64,000 nucleotides of DNA from Tepidiforma sp. (GTDB taxonomy: Bacteria > Chloroflexota > Dehalococcoidia > Tepidiformales > Tepidiformaceae), in assembly GCF_026003995.1 (NCBI RefSeq), contig NZ_BPIG01000001.1, positions 569,444 through 633,443 on the forward strand, given 5' to 3'. Shown here piece by piece: positions 34,104-42,908 of the stretch. The position numbers and the translations under genes are program-made. The notes below the pieces were generated by a model that had not been told where the DNA came from, made no database searches, and saw only the letters and a list, made by a program, of their open reading frames with translations. Position 1 is the stretch's first letter, and each line of letters begins with the position of its first letter.

Positions 34104-34574
34104 CTACAGGATCCGCAGCGTCGCGCGGCTCGCGCTCTGCGCAAAGGCAAAGATGTTGAAGTCCGCCTTCGCCGCGGTGTAGCCCGAGACCACCGCCTCG
34201 CCGTCATTCGTCGCGTGCGGCTTCAGATAGTCGCCCGCCACGTAGGTCCCCCGCGGCGCACACTCGCCGCCCACCTGAATCCACCCGTACTGGTTCTGCG
34301 TCGGCACGTTCGGCCCATGCAGCACCCCGACCACCTCGTGGCCCGTCACCGCCGAGCCGCCCACGCGGTCGTTCGTCACGTTCCACGCATCCGTGCCCGC
34401 GGTCCCCCGCGTGCACACGTCCCCCGCCTGGTAGGTCACCGCATCGAGGAACCGCACGTACCGGTACAGCTTCCCGTTCGGCCCCGACGCCAGCGACCCC
34501 AGTTCATGCAGCTTGTCATCCGTGTACCGGTCCAGGTTCGCACCCAGCACCAGCGGCCCAGTAAACGCAGCCAT
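34104..34574 (-). CDS. Probable capsid decoration (cement) protein
   Basis: 156 residues from ATG at 34574 with AAGGAGAAGG upstream. Beta-rich, opening AAFTGPLVLGANLDRYTDDK and ending SASRATLRIL. It directly follows the major capsid gene by 54 bases, the usual place of head decoration proteins. Function is inferred from position and all-beta character; no sequence family recognised. Confidence 0.6.
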   Translation of the reverse strand: MAAFTGPLVLGANLDRYTDDKLHELGSLASGPNGKLYRYVRFLDAVTYQAGDVCTRGTAGTDAWNVTNDRVGGSAVTGHEVVGVLHGPNVPTQNQYGWIQVGGECAPRGTYVAGDYLKPHATNDGEAVVSGYTAAKADFNIFAFAQSASRATLRIL

Positions 34575-34628
34575 CCCGACCTTCTCCTTTCGTCCACGGG
34601 GCGGGGCATCGCCCCGGCCCCCGCGGCA

Positions 34629-35591
34629 CTACGCATTCGTCAGCGCGGTGAACTTCCCCTGGTGCCGGCAGTTCGAGCACGTCAGGTTCCCCGCGAACAG
34701 GATCTGCATCACCTTCGAGTCGCCGTTCGCCGGCACCTTGAACGGCGTCACCTTGAAGTCCCGCTCCGGGTTCACCACGAAGTTGATGAAGCTCGTGTTC
34801 AAGAAGTACATGTGGCCGTCCTGGCAGTAGTCGTCCCAGAACAGCTGCGCATCCCGGAACATCAGGCTCGGCTTCGCGTAGCCCACGTTCGCCTCGCCCG
34901 TGTTCGTGTACCGCATGTTCGAGTCCATGAGCGCCTCGTAGCTCTCGAACCCTTCCTGCGTCGTGATGATCAGGTTCGGCGTCTGCGTCATCTGCCCGTA
35001 CGAGCAGTCATTGAACATCCGCCGCATCCCGTTCGACCCCGCAGGCGTCAGCGCCACCGAGCTCCCGTTCTCCTGCGCCGCCCACCACGCGTTCGACGCC
35101 CGGGCAATGTTCCCGTACGTCCCCGCGTTGTCCACCATCAGCGCCAGCCCCGTCAGGTTCTTCCCGCCGTTGCCCGTTCCATCCAGGAACACGTGCTGCC
35201 CCAGCAGGTCCTGCATCGACAGCTCCGCCTGGTTGATCTTCGCCTGGAGCAGGTTCAGCATCTCCGCCTCGCCCGCGTTCTCCAGCTCCTCCTGGCCCGA
35301 AATCGTCACCGTCCAGTAGTAGTACTTCCACTGGAACTCCGCGTTCGTCAGCCCTTCCTGGGGCGAAACGTCGAACACGTCATACCCCGAGTAGCTCCCG
35401 CCGCTGGTGCTCTTCGCGTACATCAGCGGCTCCAGCAGCTTGATGCCCCCGCGGCGAGAAATCTTCGCCCGCTTGTTCAGGACATCCAGCACCGTCACCT
35501 TCTGGAAAATCGCATCCTTCGGCTTCCGCGACAGGTACAGCTCCACCGTCGCGGTCAGCACGTCCGTCGAATAGTTCGGGTTACCAGGCAC
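34629..35591 (-). CDS. Major capsid protein
   Basis: 320 residues, probable HK97-fold shell subunit. It opens PGNPNYSTDVLTATVELYLS then RKPKDAIFQKVTVLDVLNKR, a pattern seen in podovirus/siphovirus coat proteins. Seen: TISGQEELENAGEAEMLNLL in the expected spine-helix region and YGQMTQTPNLIITTQEGFES. The C-terminus carries an unusual CSNCRHQGKF that might bind a metal. Order scaffold - capsid - small beta protein supports the call. GTG at 35591 starts 26 bases past the scaffold stop. Confidence 0.88.
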   Translation of the reverse strand: MPGNPNYSTDVLTATVELYLSRKPKDAIFQKVTVLDVLNKRAKISRRGGIKLLEPLMYAKSTSGGSYSGYDVFDVSPQEGLTNAEFQWKYYYWTVTISGQEELENAGEAEMLNLLQAKINQAELSMQDLLGQHVFLDGTGNGGKNLTGLALMVDNAGTYGNIARASNAWWAAQENGSSVALTPAGSNGMRRMFNDCSYGQMTQTPNLIITTQEGFESYEALMDSNMRYTNTGEANVGYAKPSLMFRDAQLFWDDYCQDGHMYFLNTSFINFVVNPERDFKVTPFKVPANGDSKVMQILFAGNLTCSNCRHQGKFTALTNA

Positions 35592-35617
35592 CCCACACCC
35601 CCGGGTTCACTGGGGCC

Positions 35618-36604
35618 TCAGCTCTTCAGCAGCTCCTTCGCCGCCTCGAACGCCTCGGCCATCGTCAACGGACCAGCCTTCACGTCCTTGCCCGAACCCG
35701 GCAGCCCTGCCATCACCGCAACCGACGGCGCCGACATCCCCCGCAGCCGTTGCAGCTGCAGCTCGTACGCCTTCCGCTCCGCCGCCTTCACCTTCTCCAC
35801 TTCCTTCGCCGCCAGCTCCTTCGCCCGCGCCTCCGCAAGCGCCGAGATCACCTTCGCGCCGAACACCGCAAGGTTCATCGAATCCGGGTGCTCCCCGAAC
35901 TTGAACTCCCGCTTCAGCGCCGCCACCGCGTCCGCCGGGAGCCCCCCGTCTTCCGCGATGGCATCGATCATCAGCTCGAACCCCTGCCCATACTGCCGGG
36001 CCAGCTCCCCGCGGAGCCGCTCCTCGCTCGGCCCCAGCCCGCCCTCAGGGTTCTCCAGCGTCACATCCGGGTGCGCATCTTCATAGCTCTTCATGAAGAT
36101 GGCCAGCTCCGGCCGCTGGCTCACCAGGCGCGCATACTGCGCAGGGTCGTTCTCACGGATCGCCAGGTGCGTCAGGTAGAAGTCGCGAAACTGCTCCTCC
36201 TCCTGCCGCTGCTGCTCGTACTCCCGGATGGCCGATTGCTTCAGCTCCTGCTCGAGCTTCCGCACCAGCCCCTGCGCCTCGGGCGGCAGCTCATGCAGCC
36301 TCCCATCCCGGCGCAGCTGGAGAATCTTCTGCAGGGCGCCACGCTCGTCGTAGCGCTTCCGTGACCCTGGTCCTTCCTCGCTCGGCTCGGCCGAAGGTTC
36401 CGCATCGTCGCTGCTCCCGGTGCCACTCGCTGGCACGGCCTCCGCAGCCGGGGATTCCTCCACCATCGCCTTCGCCGCCGCAAACGCCTCCGCCATGCTG
36501 AGCGGCTGTTCCCCCGGAGCGCCGTCCGGCGGCCGCTCCGCCGGGGCCGCCTCCGCAGCCGGTTCACTCATGACACTATCAGCATTCGCAACGTCGTCGG
36601 TCAC
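35618..36604 (-). CDS. Capsid scaffolding protein
   Basis: 328 residues from GTG at 36604 (ATG at 36571 is an alternative). Acidic, Ala/Pro-rich N-terminus, a long charged helical centre (LVRKLEQELKQSAIREYEQQ) and a helical C-terminal part, directly ahead of the major capsid gene: the composition and place of scaffold proteins. The motif PLSMAEAFAAAKAMVEE (34-50) recurs as PLTMAEAFEAAKELLKS at the C-terminus (312-328), so both ends may bind the same capsid site. A promoter lies just upstream. Confidence 0.8.
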   Translation of the reverse strand: MTDDVANADSVMSEPAAEAAPAERPPDGAPGEQPLSMAEAFAAAKAMVEESPAAEAVPASGTGSSDDAEPSAEPSEEGPGSRKRYDERGALQKILQLRRDGRLHELPPEAQGLVRKLEQELKQSAIREYEQQRQEEEQFRDFYLTHLAIRENDPAQYARLVSQRPELAIFMKSYEDAHPDVTLENPEGGLGPSEERLRGELARQYGQGFELMIDAIAEDGGLPADAVAALKREFKFGEHPDSMNLAVFGAKVISALAEARAKELAAKEVEKVKAAERKAYELQLQRLRGMSAPSVAVMAGLPGSGKDVKAGPLTMAEAFEAAKELLKS

Positions 36605-36610
36605 GCCTCA

Positions 36611-36640
36611 GTCATACTCTAAGTACCGAAGTCCCGTCAA
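36611..36640 (-). promoter_or_regulatory. Candidate capsid-module promoter
   Basis: In the 43-base gap before the scaffold gene: minus-strand TTGACG (36635-36640), 18 bases, TATGAC (36611-36616). The predicted start falls at the GTG (36604), suggesting a leaderless scaffold transcript. Confidence 0.5.
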
Positions 36641-36647
36641 TCACTTC

Positions 36648-39600
36648 CTAGCCAATCGCCGCCGCGTTCGTGTAGAACCGCCCGAACTCCGGGTGCTCCA
36701 GCCGGAACCGCCGCCGCGCCGGGTTCGCCCCCCGCCGCAGCGCCCGCCGCGCCAGCACCACCCCCTCCGGGTCCGACGCCGTCATCATCGCCAGCGCCCG
36801 GTTCGTGTCCCGCGCCTGCCCCGCGCGCACCAGCCCCTGCGCCACCTGCAGCACCTCCGACGCCCGCTGCGCATCCTCCAGCGACATCCCCCGGTACGCC
36901 GGGATCTGGTAGTACTCCTTCGCCAGCTTCTGCGCCTCCCGGAACTCCCGCAGCGTCTGGTCGTCCTGCACCCCGATCACCCGGTCCACCTTCTCATCGA
37001 TCCCCGGGTGCTTCTCCCGGTACGCCGCCTGCAGCGCGTCCAGCCGGTCGAAGTTCAGCTGCCCGTTCGCCATCGTCGCCTCGTCGTACAGCCGGAACCA
37101 GCCATCCACCTCCGCATCGCCGCCGCTCCGGTCCTTCAGCAGGTCCCGCTGCCCGGCCAGGTACGTCTGCAGCTCATGGTACGCATCCCGGTAGTCGTTC
37201 CCCGTGAACGGCTTCCCCGCATCATCTTTCCCTTCCGCCAGGTACCGCGCGCTCGCTGCCATCCGCTCCTTGAACGTCTGACGAATCCGCACCAGCGCCG
37301 CCGCGTCCCCTCCCCGCCGCACATCCTGCGCATCCTTCGCCGCCTGCGCCTTCGCCACCCGCTCGTCCTCGTTCACCAGCGACTTCTCCGCCCCCCGCAG
37401 TTCGTCGTACCGCTTGCCGAACCGCTCCAGCGCCACATCGTCCCGCGTCTGCGTCAACCGCTCCGTCACCGTCAGCAGGCTCGCCGAAACACCCGTCGAG
37501 CTCACCACCGCCGCGCCCGGCCCCTCCTCGATGAGGCTCTGCACCCCAAACGGCAGGCTGCTCTTCGCCTGCTCCACCGCAATCTTCCCCAGCCCCTTCA
37601 CGCTCCCCGGGTCCAGCGGCTCCCCGAGGTACGTCTCCCGCTTCACGAACGGCTCGTACACAATCTTCGCCGCCGGGCTCAGCTTCGATTCCATGAACCG
37701 CACCGGCCGCGTCATGTCCGGCGCTATCCCCTGCCCCGGCTTCCCCGCGAGCGTCCCCGCAATGCCCCGGTAGAGCGTGTCGTACGTCCCCAGCAGCGAG
37801 ACATCCATGCCTGCCACATTCCGCAGTCGCAGCCAGTTCCCGCTCCGCGGGTCCCAGTCCGTCTCATACCCGTGCGCCGTGTTCCACAGCCACGCCACCG
37901 TCCCCGCCATCACCAGCTGACGCGCCAGGTGCTGCCGCGCAATGCTCCCCTCGATGCCGCCGCGCGTCAGCCCCGCGTAGAGCTGCTCCGCGCTCGAAGA
38001 AAAGTACCGCGGCGCGAACATCACCACCTGCTCCATCGTGGTCACCTTCCGGCCAGACCACCCCGTCGCCCGGTTGATTGCATTCCACGCCTGCCGCATG
38101 TGGTCGTCCAGCGCCTCCCCCGTCAACCCCCGCGCTACCGCCCGCTGGTACTCCTGGTTCCCTAGCTCGAACCGCACCAGGTTCAAAAACCGCGCGAAGT
38201 GCTCGTTCGACTTCCGCGCCACCGTGCCCACCACCGGAATCTCGTCCAGCTTCCCCCCCGTCAGCCGCTTCGCCACCTTCGGCATCAGGTACTCGTCCGC
38301 CGAATGCGGGTCCACGTACCGCGCCCCCCACCGGATGTGCTGGTTGAGCCCCGGCCCCTTGCCCTCCAGCCGGTCGATCGCCCGGAAGTAGTACTCCGGG
38401 TTCTTCAGGCTCATCACCGTCGCCGTCCAGTAGTCCGCCGCCGCCTTCGGATTCTTGATCCACATGATCATGCCCTGCTGCAGCGTCGCCGAGAGGTCGC
38501 CCGTCGCCCGCAGCGGCGTCAGCACCGCGTTCAGCGCCTTCGGAATCTTCGTAAAAATGTTGTCCGCCGCCGGCTTCAGCGCATCCCGGATCCGGTCCGC
38601 ATCCCCCTGCCGGAACAGCAGCCCCCGCACCGCCGGGTGGTCCACGTAGTCATACCCGAACCCCGCCCGGATGCCGCCCTTCGCATTCGGCTTCACCGCC
38701 AGCGGCTCCAGCACCTCCCGCAGGTACGCGTCCTGCGCATGCCGCAGCTTCCCGCGCATCCCCGCTTCCAGCGCGTCGAACGGGTTCGTGTACTCCACAT
38801 CCCGGCCCAGCCCCTCCTCCAGGCTCTCCATCGTCCGGGACTTCCGGAAGTCCGACGCGCCCGACGTCCGCTCCTGCCCATCGATCCCAATCACCTTCCG
38901 CGGGAAGTACGTCCCCTCGATATCCGGGTCCCACGGCACCTTCCCGCCGTGCGCAAGGATCGTCTTGTTGACCGCCTCGTTCCCCCACTCGATGAACTCC
39001 AGCGCCTGCCGCTGCTCCGCCGTCAGGCTGTCCCAGTACGCCTTCCCCGCCGGCGTCGACCGCTCGATCACATCCTCGATCGTCGGCATCAGCGGGTCGC
39101 CATCGATTCGCCACGACCCGTCGCCCGCCCGCTCCACCGTAATCCCGGCCCGCTTCAGCCGCGTCTCCGCCTCCTCCCGGAACCACGACACCCAGTGCTG
39201 AATCAGGTTGTCCACCCGGTTCTTCTCACCCACCACGAACGGCCGCACCAGCGTGTCCAGCACGATGTTCCGGTCGTAGTGCTCCGCGCCCAGCTTCGCC
39301 AGCACCCGCCGCAGCATCTGGTTCAGCCGTCCTCGCAGCGACTGCAGGTACTCCTGCTGCGCCCGCACCTGCGCATCCCGCGACTTCGCATTGAACAGGT
39401 CGAAGCGCTCATCCTGCCCAAAGTGCCGGAACCGTGGCCCGCCAGGGTTCCCGTCGCCCCCGGCCGAACCCCCACCACCACCGGCACCCGCCCCACCCTT
39501 CGGCGGCGTCGTCCCGTAGGCGTAGTACCAGTCCTCCGTCGACGGCCCGTGCGGCCCGCCGCCCGGCGGCGGGTTCTCCTCCGCCTTCCGCCAACTCCGC

Positions 39601-42600
39601 GCCTGCTCGTCCGCCTTCGCCTGCTCCCGCTTCGCCCATTCCGGCCCGGCGCCCTGCTGTCCCTCGGCCCGCGCACCGCGGCCCGCACCGGCATCCTTCC
39701 GCGCATGGTATTGCCCGCGCCCCGCCGCCAGCCGCTCGAACGCCGCGTTGATGTCCTTCATGTCCTGCATCGCCGTCGGCGACGAGTTGATGTCAGGGTG
39801 ATACCGCCGCGCCTGCCGCCGGTACGCCCGCTTCAGCTCCTCCTTCGTATACGCCTTCCCCGGCTCCAACCCCAGCATCGCCCAGTCGCTCGAGCGGTCC
39901 AGCGGCGGCGGCGGGCCCTCGTCCGCCTTCGGCGTCTCGAACTCCGCCTCATCCGCCCGTGCCTCGTCCCGGCTGAACGGCTCGTCCGTCCGGTTCTGCC
40001 GCTGCCGCGGCGTCTCCTCCTTCGCCGTCCCCTCGTCGGCCCTCCCCGCGTCCCCAGCCCGCCCATCGGCCTCCACACGCGCTTCCGCCACCGCGCGCTC
40101 GGCGCCCGGTGCAGCGGCCCGCGTCGCTTCCTCCACCCGCGGCGCTTCCGCTTTCGGCCCCTCGCCAGCAGCTTCATCTACCCGAGGTGCCGCCTCCCCA
40201 GGGCGGGCAGCCGGCGCCTCGCCCCGGGCCTCCGCCCGCCGCAGCTTCTCCTCTGCATCCAACCGCCCCAGCAGGTCGCCCTGCGTCTCCCGAATGCCGG
40301 CCGTCTCCCCCTCGGTTCTGAACGTGTCGCGCACATTCCCGAAAAGGTCCGCCTCCTTCACCGTCTCCTCGACGCGCGGCGCGGGCGCCTCCTTCGGCGC
40401 CTCCGGGCGCGGCCGGTAATCGCTTACCGCCCGCGGGTCGTTCTCCACCAGGTCCAGCGCCGCCTTCTTCGCCTCTGCCAGCGAAGCATGGGTGCTCACC
40501 GTCTCCCACACTTCCGCCCCGGTGCCCTGGTCCGTCCCCGTCCGCAGCCGCACACGCCACTCCGGGCTCTCCGGCCACCGCTCCAGCTTGACCTGGATGA
40601 ACACCTTCCCACCGTCGACCTTCGACCGCAGCGTGATGAACCGCGTCTTCCGGTACGTCCCCTGCGCGCTGAACTCCACATCCGCGCGGCCGATGGGACG
40701 CGGTCCAGCGTCCTGCGGACGAACCCCAGGCTCCCCCACCGGCCCCGGCTCCTCCGGCGTCGGCGGCTGTTGCTCAACCGGCCGCCCCTGCTGCGGCTCG
40801 GCCTCCGCCCGGCTCGGCGCTACCTCGTCCCCGAAGAGTCCCTGCTGTCCGGGGAGCGGTCCCGCTCCTCCGTCTCGTCCGTCAGGCCCAGCTGCGCCTT
40901 CAACTCCTCGATCCGCGCCTTCAGCCGGTCGTCCGGTATCGCCCGCAAACCGGGCTTTCGCACGCGCTTCGTATTCTCCGGTGATGGCTGCAATCTCATC
41001 CTCCAGCCGCGCCACTCGCTCCTCGAGCAGGTCGCTCAGCTCCCGCGCCCGCGGGTCATCGCCGAACGCCTTCCCCATCGAATTGCGCAGCGTCACCAGT
41101 GTACGCCGCTGGCTCTCCAGCTCCGTGCGCTTCGCCTCCAGCCGGTCCACCACATCCAGCACATCCGATTGCACCGACCGCCACGAATCATCCCCAAGCA
41201 GGTCACCAAACCCCGCCTGCGATGCCTTCGCACGCTCCTCCTGCAGCATCCGCCCGGCCTGCGTCAGCCGCTCCCGCAACCGCGTCCGCGAAATCTCACT
41301 CTGGTCGCCGAACACGTACCGCCCAAACATCGCCCGGACGTCCGTCTCCGTCAGCCCGTACACCTTCGCCGCCCGCGCCACCTCCGCCGCATTCCCCGTC
41401 GCCGCCCGCGTCTCCACCACCCGGTCCACCAGGTCCTGCGGCATGCGCGACAGGTGCACCAGGTCCTCCGCCTCCTGCTGGCTCACCCGCATCGCCTTCG
41501 CGATCGCCGGCACATCCTCCCCGTCGTCCAGCAGCACCCGCACCGCCCGCAGGTCCTCCCGGAGGTTCGTCCCCGACGTCGAATAGTTCGAAAGCATCGC
41601 CATCCGGCGCAGCTCCTGCACGTGCGCCGGGTTCGAAAGGTCCGCGTCCACCACCTGCCACGTGCCCGTCTCACCGACCTTCCCCTGCTCCGCAAGCCGC
41701 TTCATCGCCTCCAGCCGGTGATGCCCCCGCACCACCACCGTCTGCCCCGTCGCGGCGTCACGCACCACCAGCCCCGGCTCCAGCCGCATCGGGTCGAAGT
41801 TCTCCACGATCTCCCCGACCTTCCGCTCGCTGTACGTCTTCCCCGGGTCCGCATCCCGCCCCTGGAACAGGTCCGGGCGCTCCGTGATGTCCGCGTGCCG
41901 CAGCGTCTCGAAGCCCTCCCGCATCGTCGGCCGGCCGCCGCTCACGTCCTCCACCCCGAGCCCAAAGCCCTGCTTCGCCCCCGGGATGCCCTCCAGCCCC
42001 CGCGTCGCCACCCGCCGGTGGATGGCCCCGCCAGCGACACCGCCCGCTACCCCGGCGATGATCGCCCGCGCCTCCGGGCTCAGCCGGTTCCACAACGGCA
42101 CCTGGTCCCCGTACTCCGCCTGCGCCTCGCTCGCCGCGTTCGCCCCCAGCACCACCCCGCCGCCGCCCGAATCCAGCACCTCGTACAGCACCCGCCCCGC
42201 CTTGGTCCCCTGCAGCCCAACCGCTCCCACCACCCGCGCCGCCGCCCGCGGCCCCACCAGGCTCAGCGGGTCGCTGCCCACGTTCAGCGCCGCCCGCGAC
42301 AGCCACGTCTGCTCCGGGTTCGCCGCCCGCTCCTTGAACGCCTCCCGCCCCTCCTTGAACTGCCCCACCGGGTCCTGCAGCGCCGCGCCCCACGCCCGGA
42401 ACATCTCCCCGAACCCCGGCTTCTCCCGGTAGTACTGCCCCGTCGGCTTCCCCTCCGCATCCAGCACCGGCTTCCGCTCCGCCTCCGTCTGCCCCGAAGC
42501 GATCGCGAACAGCGGGCTCCCCACGTACTCCCGCGGCGCATCCAGCACCTTCAGCGCCGTCCCCACCGCCTTCCCCGCCACATCCCCCACCGGGTCCAGC

Positions 42601-42908
42601 ACATCCCCCGCAAGGTCCCCCAGCTTGCCCAGCAGCCCCTTGCCGCCCTTCTTCTCCTCCGCGGCCGCCGGAGCACCACCGGGCGACGCCCCGGGAACAC
42701 CCTGCGCACCACCCAGCAGCGCCTCGATGCGCCCCTGCCCAAGGTACCGCGGCGCACGCTCCCGCGGGGCCCCCTCCGCCTCCGGCGAACCAAACCGCTC
42801 CCACGAGCGCTCGCTCCGGAAGATATCCGCCTCCTCCCGGAACCGCTCCAGCCGCCGCTTCAGCACCGCATCGCGGGGCGCGTACCGCCACGGCTTGTAC
42901 TCAGCCAA
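36648..42908 (-). CDS. Giant polyvalent virion protein with ParB-like and DnaJ domains
   Basis: About 2,086 residues. Start is uncertain: TTG at 42908 overlaps the upstream stop by eight bases. Order: N-terminal helical part with a Gly-rich membrane-like stretch (ARAIIAGVAGGVAGGAI, ~residue 290); a ParB/Srx-like domain with VVVRGHHRLEAMKRL (~394-400) followed by an HTH-like helix region (VPAIAKAMRVSQQEAEDLV); a long charged linker; a small beta domain (RFITLRSKVDGGKVFIQVKL); a J-domain with DWAMLGLEPGKAYTKEELKR and the HPD motif (H1037) in RRYHPDINSSP; a Gly-rich linker; then ~900 residues resembling large ejected/internal virion proteins. Position between portal and scaffold suggests packaging in the head and delivery with the DNA. 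J-domains stimulate Hsp70, so recruiting DnaK is the natural hypothesis. Confidence 0.85.
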   Translation of the reverse strand: MAEYKPWRYAPRDAVLKRRLERFREEADIFRSERSWERFGSPEAEGAPRERAPRYLGQGRIEALLGGAQGVPGASPGGAPAAAEEKKGGKGLLGKLGDLAGDVLDPVGDVAGKAVGTALKVLDAPREYVGSPLFAIASGQTEAERKPVLDAEGKPTGQYYREKPGFGEMFRAWGAALQDPVGQFKEGREAFKERAANPEQTWLSRAALNVGSDPLSLVGPRAAARVVGAVGLQGTKAGRVLYEVLDSGGGGVVLGANAASEAQAEYGDQVPLWNRLSPEARAIIAGVAGGVAGGAIHRRVATRGLEGIPGAKQGFGLGVEDVSGGRPTMREGFETLRHADITERPDLFQGRDADPGKTYSERKVGEIVENFDPMRLEPGLVVRDAATGQTVVVRGHHRLEAMKRLAEQGKVGETGTWQVVDADLSNPAHVQELRRMAMLSNYSTSGTNLREDLRAVRVLLDDGEDVPAIAKAMRVSQQEAEDLVHLSRMPQDLVDRVVETRAATGNAAEVARAAKVYGLTETDVRAMFGRYVFGDQSEISRTRLRERLTQAGRMLQEERAKASQAGFGDLLGDDSWRSVQSDVLDVVDRLEAKRTELESQRRTLVTLRNSMGKAFGDDPRARELSDLLEERVARLEDEIAAITGEYEARAKARFAGDTGRPAEGADRGVEGAAGPDGRDGGAGPLPGQQGLFGDEVAPSRAEAEPQQGRPVEQQPPTPEEPGPVGEPGVRPQDAGPRPIGRADVEFSAQGTYRKTRFITLRSKVDGGKVFIQVKLERWPESPEWRVRLRTGTDQGTGAEVWETVSTHASLAEAKKAALDLVENDPRAVSDYRPRPEAPKEAPAPRVEETVKEADLFGNVRDTFRTEGETAGIRETQGDLLGRLDAEEKLRRAEARGEAPAARPGEAAPRVDEAAGEGPKAEAPRVEEATRAAAPGAERAVAEARVEADGRAGDAGRADEGTAKEETPRQRQNRTDEPFSRDEARADEAEFETPKADEGPPPPLDRSSDWAMLGLEPGKAYTKEELKRAYRRQARRYHPDINSSPTAMQDMKDINAAFERLAAGRGQYHARKDAGAGRGARAEGQQGAGPEWAKREQAKADEQARSWRKAEENPPPGGGPHGPSTEDWYYAYGTTPPKGGAGAGGGGGSAGGDGNPGGPRFRHFGQDERFDLFNAKSRDAQVRAQQEYLQSLRGRLNQMLRRVLAKLGAEHYDRNIVLDTLVRPFVVGEKNRVDNLIQHWVSWFREEAETRLKRAGITVERAGDGSWRIDGDPLMPTIEDVIERSTPAGKAYWDSLTAEQRQALEFIEWGNEAVNKTILAHGGKVPWDPDIEGTYFPRKVIGIDGQERTSGASDFRKSRTMESLEEGLGRDVEYTNPFDALEAGMRGKLRHAQDAYLREVLEPLAVKPNAKGGIRAGFGYDYVDHPAVRGLLFRQGDADRIRDALKPAADNIFTKIPKALNAVLTPLRATGDLSATLQQGMIMWIKNPKAAADYWTATVMSLKNPEYYFRAIDRLEGKGPGLNQHIRWGARYVDPHSADEYLMPKVAKRLTGGKLDEIPVVGTVARKSNEHFARFLNLVRFELGNQEYQRAVARGLTGEALDDHMRQAWNAINRATGWSGRKVTTMEQVVMFAPRYFSSSAEQLYAGLTRGGIEGSIARQHLARQLVMAGTVAWLWNTAHGYETDWDPRSGNWLRLRNVAGMDVSLLGTYDTLYRGIAGTLAGKPGQGIAPDMTRPVRFMESKLSPAAKIVYEPFVKRETYLGEPLDPGSVKGLGKIAVEQAKSSLPFGVQSLIEEGPGAAVVSSTGVSASLLTVTERLTQTRDDVALERFGKRYDELRGAEKSLVNEDERVAKAQAAKDAQDVRRGGDAAALVRIRQTFKERMAASARYLAEGKDDAGKPFTGNDYRDAYHELQTYLAGQRDLLKDRSGGDAEVDGWFRLYDEATMANGQLNFDRLDALQAAYREKHPGIDEKVDRVIGVQDDQTLREFREAQKLAKEYYQIPAYRGMSLEDAQRASEVLQVAQGLVRAGQARDTNRALAMMTASDPEGVVLARRALRRGANPARRRFRLEHPEFGRFYTNAAAIG

